From: Spirochaetales bacterium
Lineage (GTDB): Bacteria > Spirochaetota > Spirochaetia > DSM-2461
Length of the DNA stretch: 32,541 bases
Direction of reading: 5' to 3'
Assembly: GCA_028532905.1 (NCBI GenBank)
Contig: JAQQAM010000269.1
Location: 1 to 32,541 of the forward strand
The stretch's first letter is position 1, and each line of letters opens with the position of its first letter. The translations under genes were made by a program, and so were the position numbers. The notes under the pieces were generated by a model. The model was given only the letters and a program-made list of their open reading frames with translations, was not told where the DNA came from and made no database searches. Below, piece after piece: positions 17,399-25,415 of the stretch.

Positions 17399-18249
17399 AA
17401 GAGACCTCTTCCTGTGGTGCGGATAAAGATATCCTCCAGACTGGCTTCCTTGCTGTGAATGGTTTCGATCTCTTTTTCCTTCAGAAGCTTCAGGAAGTCC
17501 GTATTCTCACCCAGCCCCTGCAGAAGAAAATCCCTGGCTCCGGTGCGGCCGTCTTCCCTGTATTCCAGGCGGAGGCTTTTTTCTCCCTTTTCTATTTTCA
17601 GGGCTCTGGGCGAATCGATCAGTGCCAGTTCTCCTTCGTTTATAAAAGCCACCCGGTCGCAGAGTTCATCGGCCACATTCATATTATGGGTTGTCAGAAT
17701 AATGGTTTTACCCCGGGCCTTCAGTTCCAGGATAATATCCTTCACCCTTTTGGCATTGACCGGGTCCAGTCCCGATGTGGGTTCATCCAGAAACACAATA
17801 CGGGGGTCATGGACCAGAGCCCGGCAGAAATTGAGACGCATCTTCATACCCTTGGAGTAGTCATTCACCTTTGTATCGGCAGCATCTTCCAGGTTCAGCC
17901 GGGTCAGAAGGGACAGGGGGTTCTGTGTGTTCCCCTTGTAGAGAGAGGCGAAGAACTCCAGGTTCTCCCTTCCCGTCAAGCGGCTGTAGAGATTGGGAAG
18001 TTCGAAGGACACTCCTATGTCGTTATAGAAACTCCCGTCCACAGCACTGATGTCCTGTCCGGCTACCTGTACGGTCCCCTTGTAGTCCTTCAGAATGCCG
18101 ATCAGTGTTTTCTGGGTTGTGCTTTTACCGGCACCCGAAGGTCCCAGGAAACCGAAAATTTCTCCTTCGTCAATGCGGAAGGATATCCCTTTCAGAACTT
18201 CTTCCGTCTTTCCGGGGTAGGTGTATCGCAGATTTTCTACATGGATCAC
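17395..18249 (-). CDS. ABC-2 exporter ATP-binding protein
   Basis: A 284-residue ABC ATPase of the CcmA/drug-export type. Walker A is GPSGAGKST at about 37-45, the signature is YSKGMKMRLNFCRAL (the SKGM variant seen in this class), Walker B is IVFLDEPTSGLDP, and the H-loop is ILTTHNM. The C-terminal part has the usual regulatory-type tail. It starts at GTG 18249 with AAGGAGG five bases upstream, overlapping the TetR stop as GTGA. The four genes tetR-ATPase-permease-permease all overlap by four bases, so they are almost certainly co-translated. Confidence 0.92.
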   Translation of the reverse strand: MIHVENLRYTYPGKTEEVLKGISFRIDEGEIFGFLGPSGAGKSTTQKTLIGILKDYKGTVQVAGQDISAVDGSFYNDIGVSFELPNLYSRLTGRENLEFFASLYKGNTQNPLSLLTRLNLEDAADTKVNDYSKGMKMRLNFCRALVHDPRIVFLDEPTSGLDPVNAKRVKDIILELKARGKTIILTTHNMNVADELCDRVAFINEGELALIDSPRALKIEKGEKSLRLEYREDGRTGARDFLLQGLGENTDFLKLLKEKEIETIHSKEASLEDIFIRTTGRGLL

Positions 18250-18860
18250 GGCAGCCTCCTTGTGGCTATGATCTGATGAGCCATTGCGTCAAAGATAAAT
18301 CCCAGAGCTCCCTGAAACTGCTCTTCTCCAATGACTTTTTTTTGGGTAAACAGAATGAAAATACTCCGCATTAGAGCGGCAAAAACATCCGGCTCCATCT
18401 CTGCGAGGTATCCCGATGCCTGCCAGCTGCGGATAAGGGAATCAGACCACTCTTCATCCCTGTTCATATGCTCCTGCACCTTCTCTTCAGGCAGCTTTAT
18501 CAGCAGCTGCTCCAGAGCGTTTTCACTGAACATCTTCAGAAACAGGGGTTCTGTTTCCAAAAAGTCGATAAAGCTTAGAAAGAAGGTTCTGATTGTCTCT
18601 TTGTTCAGGTTTCCCCCGTCCAGAAGGTCCAGAGACAGTCCCTCCCGCAAGGTTCTCTCTTCGGACTCGATAATCTCCATATAGAGCATCTCTTTGGAGG
18701 GATAGAATTTGTAGAAGGACCCCTTGGCGATGCCGGCTGCTTTAACCAGATCGTCCACTGTTGTTTTTTTAAGCCCTGAGGAGGAGAAAAGCTGTTTTCC
18801 CTCCCGCATCAGGATCGCTCTGATTCTGCCGGATTCTTCCGGGCTGAATGATCTGGGCAC
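18246..18860 (-). CDS. TetR/AcrR-family repressor of the exporter operon
   Basis: A 204-residue TetR regulator. The N-terminal helix-turn-helix domain is clear: GRIRAILMREGKQLFSSSGLKKTTVDDLVKAAGIAKGSFYKFYPSKEMLYMEI at about 11-63, and the rest is an alpha-helical ligand domain without a recognised signature. The GTG start at 18860 has TAAGGAGG eight bases upstream. As first gene of the operon it probably represses itself and the exporter and is relieved by an exporter substrate. A candidate operator overlaps its promoter. Confidence 0.93.
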   Translation of the reverse strand: MPRSFSPEESGRIRAILMREGKQLFSSSGLKKTTVDDLVKAAGIAKGSFYKFYPSKEMLYMEIIESEERTLREGLSLDLLDGGNLNKETIRTFFLSFIDFLETEPLFLKMFSENALEQLLIKLPEEKVQEHMNRDEEWSDSLIRSWQASGYLAEMEPDVFAALMRSIFILFTQKKVIGEEQFQGALGFIFDAMAHQIIATRRLP

Positions 18861-18881
18861 TATGGGTTCCTCCTTAATGGC

Positions 18882-18944
18882 ATGACTGTATGACTGAAAA
18901 CGATGATATAGTCATATAATGCTCCTGAATGGAGAATCTGTCAA
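18882..18944 (-). promoter_or_regulatory. Promoter and candidate operator of the tetR-exporter operon
   Basis: On the minus strand TTGACA (18939-18944 on the plus strand as TGTCAA), a 17-base spacer and CATTAT (18916-18921) form a plausible promoter. Next to the -10 lie TATGACT (18889-18895) and AGTCATA (18910-18916), seven-base inverted arms 14 bases apart. A further ATGACT at 18882-18887 is in direct repeat with the first arm. Placement fits autorepression. Confidence 0.5.
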
Positions 18945-19004
18945 TCTGAATTTGCCGCTGTTCAAAGAAAAAGCTTCTCTTTCAATCCATGGGACTCTCT
19001 ATTG

Positions 19005-19010
19005 TACAAT
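19005..19010 (+). promoter_or_regulatory. -10 element upstream of the PTS IIC gene
   Basis: TACAAT at 19005-19010, preceded by TTG, overlaps the alternative TTG start at 19002. This favours ATG 19038 as the start. A -35 was not convincing (TTCAAT at 18981-18986). Confidence 0.3.
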
Positions 19011-19037
19011 TTTATCCCGGCGACTATTCTAAAGACC

Positions 19038-20390
19038 ATGGACGTCTTATCATCAGTTATTGACAGTTTTTTTGAATTCAAAGCTTATATTATGCTGCCG
19101 GTTTTTATCATTGTCATCGGTCTGATCATCCGGATGAAGCCGGGAGCTGTTTTAAAATCCGCCCTGCAGCTGGGAACCGGTTTTGCGGGAGTCTTTATTG
19201 TCTTCGGATTCTTTGTGGATAATATCCGTCCTGCGGTGGAGAGGATTATCGCCGTCCGGGGACTGGATTTTCCTGTACTGGATGTGGGCTGGCCTCTTCT
19301 GGCGGCTATCACCTGGAGCTCTCCCCTGGCTCCTGTGACCATTCCCTTTGTAATCATCATCAATATTGTGCTGATTGCCCTGAACTGGACCAGAACTATC
19401 TATATTGACCTGTGGAACTACTGGCACCTGGCATTGATCGGAGCCCTTATTTTCGGTGTGAGCAGCAATTCTCTGATTGCCTTTGCCGCTATTGCCATGC
19501 TGACCCTTTATACAATCAAAACGGCAGACTGGGCGGCCCCCTATGTCAGAAGGGAATCCGGTCTGGAAGGGGTAACCATCTCCCCTGTTTCGGTTATAGG
19601 GCTTCTCCCCTTCGCCGAACTGATGGACTGGATATTTGACCATATTCCTGTTGTCAAAAAATGGAGCTTCAATCCCCACAGCGGTACATCCAGGTGGACG
19701 GCACTGGCCGACCCCATTCTGATCGGTTTTCTTATGGGCATCATTCTGGGAACAGCCGCCGGCTATCCGGTCAAAAACCTGCTGGAACTGGGAATCCATA
19801 TTGCGGCGGTGATGTTTCTGCTGCCCAAATGCGGTGAGCTGATAGGGGAAGGGATCGGACCTGTCTCAGAAGGGATGAAAGAGAGAATCCAGACCTGGTT
19901 TCCCGGCCGTTCGGGGCTGAATGTGGCCGTGGATACGGGAATTCTGATGAATAACAAATCTGTAATTGTGACCGGCCTCATTCTGATGCCCGTCTCCCTG
20001 GCAATAGCACTTGTTCTTCCGGGCAACAGAACCCTTCCTCTGGGAGATCTGCCCAACCTGATATCCGTCATGTCCGTAACAGTTCTGATTTTCAGAGGGA
20101 ATGTCATCCGGGCTGTACTGACGGGGATTCCTGTTGTGGCCACGTTTCTGCTGATTTCCAGCTCCATGGCAGAGCTTTATACACAACTGTCCGGAGGCAC
20201 TGGTATGGATGCCGGAACCGGTCAGCTGATAACAGCCTTTACAGACGGAGGGCACCATATGCGTTTTTATCTGTATCAGATCTTTACAGGAAATATTGTT
20301 GCTCTGCTGTCCATTCCCCTGTTCGCTCTGCTTATGCTCTTCTCCCGGAGGCGGTACAAAAAGAATCTGGCAGCCGAACAGAATCAGTAA
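19038..20390 (+). CDS. gatC: PTS system galactitol-type IIC component (orphan)
   Basis: A 450-residue polytopic membrane protein of the EIIC-GAT family, similar in length to E. coli GatC. About 11-12 hydrophobic segments are visible, and the stretch MLPVFIIVIGLIIRMKPGAVLKSALQLGTGFAGVFIVFGFFVDNIRPAVE at the N-terminus, WPLLAAITWSSPLAPVTIP and the IDLWNYWHLALIGA segment are typical. IIC forms the sugar channel; phosphorylation needs IIA and IIB, and neither is adjacent. The start is uncertain: no strong ribosome site precedes ATG 19038, and the upstream TTG lies in a likely -10. Its 3' end overlaps the convergent tetR gene by seven bases. The substrate may be a polyol or another sugar; GatC-like proteins without IIA/IIB may act by another mode. 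Confidence 0.85.
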   Translation: MDVLSSVIDSFFEFKAYIMLPVFIIVIGLIIRMKPGAVLKSALQLGTGFAGVFIVFGFFVDNIRPAVERIIAVRGLDFPVLDVGWPLLAAITWSSPLAPVTIPFVIIINIVLIALNWTRTIYIDLWNYWHLALIGALIFGVSSNSLIAFAAIAMLTLYTIKTADWAAPYVRRESGLEGVTISPVSVIGLLPFAELMDWIFDHIPVVKKWSFNPHSGTSRWTALADPILIGFLMGIILGTAAGYPVKNLLELGIHIAAVMFLLPKCGELIGEGIGPVSEGMKERIQTWFPGRSGLNVAVDTGILMNNKSVIVTGLILMPVSLAIALVLPGNRTLPLGDLPNLISVMSVTVLIFRGNVIRAVLTGIPVVATFLLISSSMAELYTQLSGGTGMDAGTGQLITAFTDGGHHMRFYLYQIFTGNIVALLSIPLFALLMLFSRRRYKKNLAAEQNQ

Positions 20391-21007
20391 TATCCCTTAC
20401 TCAGTACATCCTCTACAAGCTGATCCAGAGCCTCCGGGCTCTTGACGGGAAGGGCTTTTTTGACAATAAGAACTGTCAGCCCGTGAATCAGACACCAGGG
20501 CTGTAATGCCGCTCCGGGGATGGTCTGCATCTCATCCGGGGATGTGGGATTCTCCGGGATCGTAAGCCCTCCGCCTTTGGCCTCTGCCAGAGGAAGCACG
20601 GCGCTGAGATAGGTCATAAGGGAGGAGTCTGCTTTTTTATGATTATGCTTTTCCGGTGCCATTTCATAGATTTCGGGAGTCAGAAACAGAAGATCCAGAT
20701 AGTCGGGATGGGCAGCGAAAAAATGGACATAGGCTTTCCCCATGGCCTTCATTTTCTCTTTCGGGCTTCCTTCCACCGAAGCCAGTCCCTCCTTCAGGGC
20801 TGTATTGAATCTGCTCTGAATTTCCTGGGCAACCGCCAGAATCAGTTCTTCTTTGCTTGCAAAATGTCTGTAGGGGGAGGTGTGGGAGACGCCGCAGCGT
20901 TTGGCCAGTTTCCGCAGAGAAAACTTTTCAATTCCCTCTTCTCCCAGGAGTTTGAGTCCTTCGTCCAGAAGCTGCTGTTTCAGGTTTCCATGGTGATATT
21001 CGCTCAT
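20384..21007 (-). CDS. TetR/AcrR-family regulator of the flavoprotein operon
   Basis: A 207-residue TetR regulator beginning MSEYHHGNLKQQLLDEGLKLL, a start typical of this subfamily, which is why I chose ATG 21007 over the upstream 21067. The helix-turn-helix is EKFSLRKLAKRCGVSHTSPYRHFASKEELILAV at about 26-58. The C-terminal domain includes MKAMGKAYVHFFAAHPDYLDLLF, characteristic of the WHG/TetR_C_33-like group. It is divergent from the two flavoprotein genes, and two copies of a near-palindromic operator lie between them. It probably represses both itself and the flavoprotein operon; the inducer is unknown. Confidence 0.92.
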   Translation of the reverse strand: MSEYHHGNLKQQLLDEGLKLLGEEGIEKFSLRKLAKRCGVSHTSPYRHFASKEELILAVAQEIQSRFNTALKEGLASVEGSPKEKMKAMGKAYVHFFAAHPDYLDLLFLTPEIYEMAPEKHNHKKADSSLMTYLSAVLPLAEAKGGGLTIPENPTSPDEMQTIPGAALQPWCLIHGLTVLIVKKALPVKSPEALDQLVEDVLSKGYY

Positions 21008-21018
21008 AATTAAATGAA

Positions 21019-21048
21019 AATATAACAGAATTATGTTGACACTGTAAA
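21019..21048 (-). promoter_or_regulatory. Promoter of tetR (divergent)
   Basis: On the minus strand TTTACA (21043-21048), an 18-base spacer and TATATT (21019-21024). The -35 lies in the left operator, implying autorepression. The ATG follows the -10 by 11 bases, so the leader would be only a few bases. Confidence 0.6.
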
Positions 21049-21089
21049 CATGAAAGTGTATGTTCATCTTATGTTTACAGTGTCAACAT
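21033..21089. promoter_or_regulatory. Double TetR operator: perfect 19-base inverted repeat
   Basis: Left arm atgttgacactgtaaacat at 21033-21051 is exactly complementary to the right arm at 21071-21089, 38 bases centre to centre. Each arm is itself a near-palindrome of 17 bases (TGTTxACAxTGTxAACA), as expected of a TetR site. Two operators in opposite orientation therefore flank the flavoprotein -10. Confidence 0.85.
21036..21064 (+). promoter_or_regulatory. Promoter of the flavoprotein operon
   Basis: TTGACA at 21036-21041, a 17-base spacer and TATGTT at 21059-21064. The -35 is inside the left operator and transcription would start at the edge of the right operator, so TetR binding should block it. 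Confidence 0.7.
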
Positions 21090-21142
21090 TGGCGGACGCA
21101 GCCTTGAAACCCGTACAAGGGGCCGCCGAAGGAGTTATAGAA

Positions 21143-21703
21143 ATGAAATATACAATCATACATGACTGTCCTGATCCGATGGGGCAGGACATCCTCAGGT
21201 ATATGCAGGACAGTTTCAAAGGCATAGAGGGATTACAGTTTATCGATCTGCAGAGCCACCCGATGGAGCCCTGCACCGGCTGTTTCAACTGCTGGCTGAA
21301 GACTCCCGGTCTCTGTATCTTTCATGATGCCGCTGCTGATATTGTGAAGGAAATAGTCAATTCAGACCGGGTGCTCTTTCTCAATCCCCTTACCTGGGGT
21401 GCCTACAGTCCGCAGTTGAAGATCCTTCTGGACCGTTCCCTCTGCCGGGTTCTTCCTTTTTTTGAAACTCATAAAGGGGAGACCCACCATCCCTCCCGGT
21501 ATGAAAAAAGCCCCATCCCTTTCCTGGCCGGTTACGGGGCAGATCTGGATCAGGATGAAATGGAATTATTCAAATCTACCGGACAGAATCTCAATGATAA
21601 TTTACATAAGACCGGAATGGAAACGGTTATTATCAGGAACCGTGATGATTTTCATCTTCTGGACAGTTTTGCAGGAACAAAAAGCATGGGAGGTGCCGCA
21701 TGA
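21143..21703 (+). CDS. Flavodoxin-fold NAD(P)H oxidoreductase with iron-sulfur flavoprotein-like cysteine motif
   Basis: A 186-residue protein of the NADPH-dependent FMN reductase/flavodoxin family. Near residue 43 it has C44-x2-C47-x2-C50-x7-C58, the spacing of the compact 4Fe-4S motif of archaeal iron-sulfur flavoproteins. A later segment (DRVLFLNPLTWGAYSPQLKILLDRSL) is the usual flavin-contact region. The N-terminal phosphate loop is unusual: HDCPDPMG rather than GSPRxxGNT, so FMN binding may be altered. ATG 21143 has AAGGAG upstream; the longer frame from 21050 would run through the operators. It overlaps the next flavoprotein gene by four bases. Electron partner and substrate are unknown. 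Confidence 0.85.
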   Translation: MKYTIIHDCPDPMGQDILRYMQDSFKGIEGLQFIDLQSHPMEPCTGCFNCWLKTPGLCIFHDAAADIVKEIVNSDRVLFLNPLTWGAYSPQLKILLDRSLCRVLPFFETHKGETHHPSRYEKSPIPFLAGYGADLDQDEMELFKSTGQNLNDNLHKTGMETVIIRNRDDFHLLDSFAGTKSMGGAA

Positions 21704-22380
21704 ACAGGTTTCTCTATATAAATGGAAGTCCCCGGGGGGAGAAGGGCAGTTCCTCGGCTCTTATTTTGGAGGATATAAGAGAGATCCTGAAGCAGGAAGG
21801 GGGGACGGAAGAACAGGTTCAGAGTCTGACTCTGCCCCGGAAGACAGGTTCATCAGACAGCGCCATTCTTAAAAAAATGGAAGAGAGTGATGTGTGGATT
21901 CTGGCATTGCCCCTGTATATTGATGTTCTTCCCGGGCATCTGACCTGGTGGCTCAGGGAGTATCAGACATTCAGAGAGGCTTTACCGGATAAAAAGAATA
22001 TCCGGGTTTACGGAGTTGTGAATTGCGGATTTCCCGAGGCTGTTCAGAATGCTGATGCCTTGAGAGTTCTGAAGCTGTTCTGCAGAAAAAGCGGCCTTGA
22101 GTGGCGCTTCGGTATCGGTCTGGGAATGGGGGAGCCCTACAAACAGATGCATGGTATTCCTCTGCAGTCGGGTATGAAAAAGGAGATTCTCAACTCCTAT
22201 AAAGCCATTGCTGCAGATCTTCAGAAGAAAGATACCTCAGATTTTGGTGATTTCTATGTCAGGATACGGTACCCGAAGTTTCTTTATAAAATTCAGGGCG
22301 CTTTCGGATGGGTTTTCAGAGCCCGGCAAAACGGATTGAAAAAACGGGATCTCTATGCCCGGCCTCTGCTGGAGGCTTAA
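21700..22380 (+). CDS. NAD(P)H-dependent flavoprotein oxidoreductase (flavodoxin-like fold)
   Basis: A 226-residue flavodoxin-like protein starting MNRFLYINGSPRGEKGSSSALILEDI, a typical FMN phosphate-binding loop with NGSPRG at about 8-13. A second flavin-contact region DVWILALPLYIDVLPGHLTWWLREYQ lies at about 65-90. It overlaps the preceding flavoprotein by ATGA, so the two are probably translated together and may form one electron-transfer unit under TetR control. The C-terminal 60 residues, rich in Lys and Arg (VRIRYPKFLYKIQGAFGWVFRARQNGLKKRDLYARP), extend past a minimal flavodoxin. Confidence 0.85.
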   Translation: MNRFLYINGSPRGEKGSSSALILEDIREILKQEGGTEEQVQSLTLPRKTGSSDSAILKKMEESDVWILALPLYIDVLPGHLTWWLREYQTFREALPDKKNIRVYGVVNCGFPEAVQNADALRVLKLFCRKSGLEWRFGIGLGMGEPYKQMHGIPLQSGMKKEILNSYKAIAADLQKKDTSDFGDFYVRIRYPKFLYKIQGAFGWVFRARQNGLKKRDLYARPLLEA

Positions 22381-22383
22381 GCG

Positions 22384-22412
22384 TTACATCTAATCGGTTT
22401 TAGTGGTACAGT
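22384..22412 (+). promoter_or_regulatory. Candidate promoter of the yesN-like gene, possible leaderless transcript
   Basis: TTACAT (22384-22389), a 17-base spacer and TACAGT (22407-22412) with TGG immediately before it. ATG 22421 comes eight bases later with no Shine-Dalgarno sequence. Confidence 0.45.
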
Positions 22413-22420
22413 AGCCTTGT

Positions 22421-23947
22421 ATGGACAAGAAAATTCAGGTTTTAATTGCCGATGATGAAGAGCTGGCCTGCAGAGCCATCGCCACTATGCTGAACAGGCA
22501 TTTTCCGGATCTGGAAATTGTTGCACAGGCCGCCAACGGCAGAGAAGCCGTCGAGGAGTATATCAGGTATAAGCCGGAGCTTGTCTTTATGGATATTAAA
22601 ATGCCCGGACTCAACGGTTCCGAGGCGGCCTCTCTGATTCTGAAAGATCATCCTGATGCCAATATCATCATGCTCACCGCCTATGACAGTTTCGGTTATG
22701 CCCAGGAGGCTATCAATGCGGGAGCCCGGGCGTATCTGCTCAAACCAATCAACAGCAACAGCCTGGTTCAGGTTGTTCAGAAAATCCAGCGAAAGATTCA
22801 ACCGGCTGCGGCCGGTCTGTTTTCCGGAGATTTCAACAGGTTTCTGGACAGGGAACTGGTTCAGGCCTTCTGTTCCCACGAAGTGGACTGGGATAAAATT
22901 GATGTACTCAGTTCTATTGCCGGCAAAACCCTTTCAGGAGGGTTTTCGATTCTCCTTACCGGTGATTTTCCTTTTTCCGATGCAATGGAGTTCCTGCAGG
23001 AAGCCCTGTCCAGGCAATCTTATATTTTTGCTCCGGTTTACGGATTTATCTCAGTCCTTGTGTTCACTCCTGAAGAAGCTCATCTTCCCGGAGAGGAACT
23101 TCGAATTGCCAACCGACTTTACAATACTCTGCAGAACAACTTCCCCGGTAACTACAGGATCGCCGTCGGCTGCCGGGGTAAACAGCGGGAAGGGATCAGA
23201 GTGTCCTATGAACAGAGCCTCCGCATCCTTATGGCCTACTCTCAGAAAGGTGTTTATGATCAGCTGCCCGAGCAGATGGACAGTCATGACGATTCAGCCG
23301 ATACGGAGCTGACTGAACTATGCAGTTCCATCCTGGAGAATTTGGAAACCGGAAGAATCAGCAGCTGCCGGTCGGAGCTGGAAAAGCTGATTCAGTATAT
23401 CAGGAACATTCCGGGAGATTTTAATCTTATGCTGGAACTGGTCAACAGCATTCTGGTCTTTCTGAAGCGCTATGCCGTCAAACGGAAACTGGTTCCCGGT
23501 ACAGACAGTTTCTCCATCCTCTCTGATCTCAGCAGAATCCCCGGACAACGGGAACTGGCCCGGTTTCTGGAGGAATCTGTGGTTCTCCTGCTGGGAGAAG
23601 AAGATCCCCTGTCCGGGAATGAAACCAAAACCGTTATGGAGGCATTCCTGTTTCTCCAGGAACATATTTTTGACGATATCTCTCTGGAGCAGATTGCCGA
23701 TTATGCCGGTGTATCCTCCCAGTATCTGAGCCGTAAAATCAAGGAAAAATTCGGAATGAATTTTCTGGAATATCTGACGGGTAAACGCCTTGAGTATGCA
23801 CAGTACCTGTTGTTGAGTACCAATGAATCGGTGAAAGATATTGCCCGTAAATCCGGATACGGGGATGCCAATTATTTCAGCAGGCTCTTTAAAAAGAATC
23901 TGGGACAGACTCCACTTCAGTTCCGTCAGATTGCAAAGGAAACGTGA
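22421..23947 (+). CDS. YesN-type response regulator with AraC DNA-binding domain
   Basis: A 508-residue regulator. The receiver is at about 1-125 with acidic pocket D11-D12, phosphoacceptor D58 (LVFMDIKMPG) and a conserved lysine in LLKPI. The middle region of about 250 residues is the variable linker of YesN proteins. The C-terminal AraC pair of helix-turn-helix motifs is clear: ISLEQIADYAGVSSQYLSRKIKEKFGMNFLEYLTGKRLEYAQYLL and SVKDIARKSGYGDANYFSRLFKKNLGQTPLQFR. Such regulators control sugar ABC transporters in response to a YesM-type kinase, here the convergent neighbour, whose 3' end it overlaps by 59 bases. The ABC operon at 25554 is the likely target. Confidence 0.93.
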   Translation: MDKKIQVLIADDEELACRAIATMLNRHFPDLEIVAQAANGREAVEEYIRYKPELVFMDIKMPGLNGSEAASLILKDHPDANIIMLTAYDSFGYAQEAINAGARAYLLKPINSNSLVQVVQKIQRKIQPAAAGLFSGDFNRFLDRELVQAFCSHEVDWDKIDVLSSIAGKTLSGGFSILLTGDFPFSDAMEFLQEALSRQSYIFAPVYGFISVLVFTPEEAHLPGEELRIANRLYNTLQNNFPGNYRIAVGCRGKQREGIRVSYEQSLRILMAYSQKGVYDQLPEQMDSHDDSADTELTELCSSILENLETGRISSCRSELEKLIQYIRNIPGDFNLMLELVNSILVFLKRYAVKRKLVPGTDSFSILSDLSRIPGQRELARFLEESVVLLLGEEDPLSGNETKTVMEAFLFLQEHIFDDISLEQIADYAGVSSQYLSRKIKEKFGMNFLEYLTGKRLEYAQYLLLSTNESVKDIARKSGYGDANYFSRLFKKNLGQTPLQFRQIAKET

Positions 23948-25364
23948 AGGTAAACACAGTATTCCCCGGTTCTGACTTCAGCAGAAAGCTGCCCGTACCG
24001 TAAAACATTTCCATGCGCCGTTTTACATTTCTGACGCCGATATGCTCCTTATCCACAGGAGAGTCCTTTTGGAGCTCCTCTTGCATGTCAGGAGTAATTC
24101 CCACACCATCGTCTCTGATTTGAATGACCAGCTTTTCCGATTCCACAACCGCTGAAATCCTGAGTGACCCTGACCCCTCCTTGGGCTCCAGACCGTGCTT
24201 TACTGCATTTTCTACAATAGGCTGCAGCAGCATGGGCGGTATTCTGAACTGTTCAATATCCCCTGATACAGACAGCTCTGTCTGAAGGCGCTTGCCGAAT
24301 CTGGTTTTCTGTATTTTCAGATATTGCCGGATCAGATGCAGTTCTTCCTTCAGACTGATTTCCTTCTGTCCGGCCTGAAGGTAATACCGGAGAATTTCAG
24401 ACAGAGATTCTATCATCTGACCAGTCTGTTCCGCTTCCTCGATCATGGCAAGTGAGTTGATCGCATTGAGGGTATTAAACAGAAAATGGGGATTGATCTG
24501 GGCTGTGAGGGCTTCCAGCTCCGCCTTGTTCAGGAGTCTTTCCAGTTCTGCCTTCTCTTCCAGCTCCTTAATCAGAGCCGCTGTATTGTCCATCATGTTG
24601 TTGAAGGCATCTATGAGTATCTGTATTTCTGTATCCGCCTGCAGATCTGCTTTCTGGGGACTGAAGTCGCCGGAAGCGGCATTTTCGGCAGATAATACCA
24701 GATTATGCAGGGGAGATGTTATTTTTTCAGACATTCTGATGGCCAGAAAAATCATAAAGGAAGCCGCCATCAGGGTGCCGAAGACAACGGATACAGTAAT
24801 GAATGTCAGTCTGCGTCCTATACCCTCTACGGTTGTTCTGATCAGGGAAGTCTGCCGGAACAGGAGGTTGGAGTTCTTCTCGTTGATCAGAGTTCTGTAG
24901 TCTTTCAGTTCGTAAAGATTATCATAGAGTAAGGCCCTTTTTGTTCCTCCCCTTGCCCGGGCCAGAAGAACCTTGCTTTTATCAATATAAGAGAGAATCA
25001 TCTTCTGTATTTCCAGAAAATCGTAGTAGTAGTTTATTTCATTGAACCGCCGGGCCGTCTGCCGGATCTGAGGGTCAATCTCCGTAAGAAATACTGTAAT
25101 ATCGTCCAGACTTCGGAGAAATCGTTCCTCATACTGGGGTTCCTGATAATTGTTGAAAAAATCGCTCAGATGCTGGTGGGCTTCGCCCAGCTGAAAGGAG
25201 ATGGACACTGTGTTGTTCAATCTATCAAAAAGCTGAAAAACATTCCTGTTGTAAATCTGAAGAGCAAAGAGAACACTTAAGTTGATTATGATGAACAGGA
25301 TAATGAAATAGGTGAACTGCAGAATAAGTCTTGTCTTCACTGATCTGTAGGATGATGTATTCAC
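23889..25364 (-). CDS. YesM-type membrane sensor histidine kinase
   Basis: A 491-residue sensor kinase. Transmembrane helix 1 is at about 12-35, the extracellular sensor at 36-186, transmembrane helix 2 at about 187-210, HAMP at about 211-265, the His_kinase domain with H293 in INPHFLFNTLNAINSLA, and the ATPase with N box QPIVENAVKHGLEP and G box DDGVGI...GVRNVKRR. The GTG start at 25364 has GGGAG six bases upstream. The last 59 bases overlap the response regulator antisense, adding a 15-residue tail beyond the usual TVFTFTFPL end. It is divergent from the ABC transporter, as expected for a sugar-sensing system. Confidence 0.93.
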   Translation of the reverse strand: MNTSSYRSVKTRLILQFTYFIILFIIINLSVLFALQIYNRNVFQLFDRLNNTVSISFQLGEAHQHLSDFFNNYQEPQYEERFLRSLDDITVFLTEIDPQIRQTARRFNEINYYYDFLEIQKMILSYIDKSKVLLARARGGTKRALLYDNLYELKDYRTLINEKNSNLLFRQTSLIRTTVEGIGRRLTFITVSVVFGTLMAASFMIFLAIRMSEKITSPLHNLVLSAENAASGDFSPQKADLQADTEIQILIDAFNNMMDNTAALIKELEEKAELERLLNKAELEALTAQINPHFLFNTLNAINSLAMIEEAEQTGQMIESLSEILRYYLQAGQKEISLKEELHLIRQYLKIQKTRFGKRLQTELSVSGDIEQFRIPPMLLQPIVENAVKHGLEPKEGSGSLRISAVVESEKLVIQIRDDGVGITPDMQEELQKDSPVDKEHIGVRNVKRRMEMFYGTGSFLLKSEPGNTVFTFTFPLQSDGTEVESVPDSF

Positions 25365-25415
25365 TTAGGGCTCCCTATAGCATTATTTTAACTGAATAGC
25401 ATAAAACCATTATCT

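Noticed and set aside
19152-19799. A long minus-strand open frame of 215 residues inside the PTS IIC gene
   Set aside because: Low-complexity, Gly/Gln/Asp-rich translation with no family features, lying opposite a clear membrane protein; a shadow of the hydrophobic gene.
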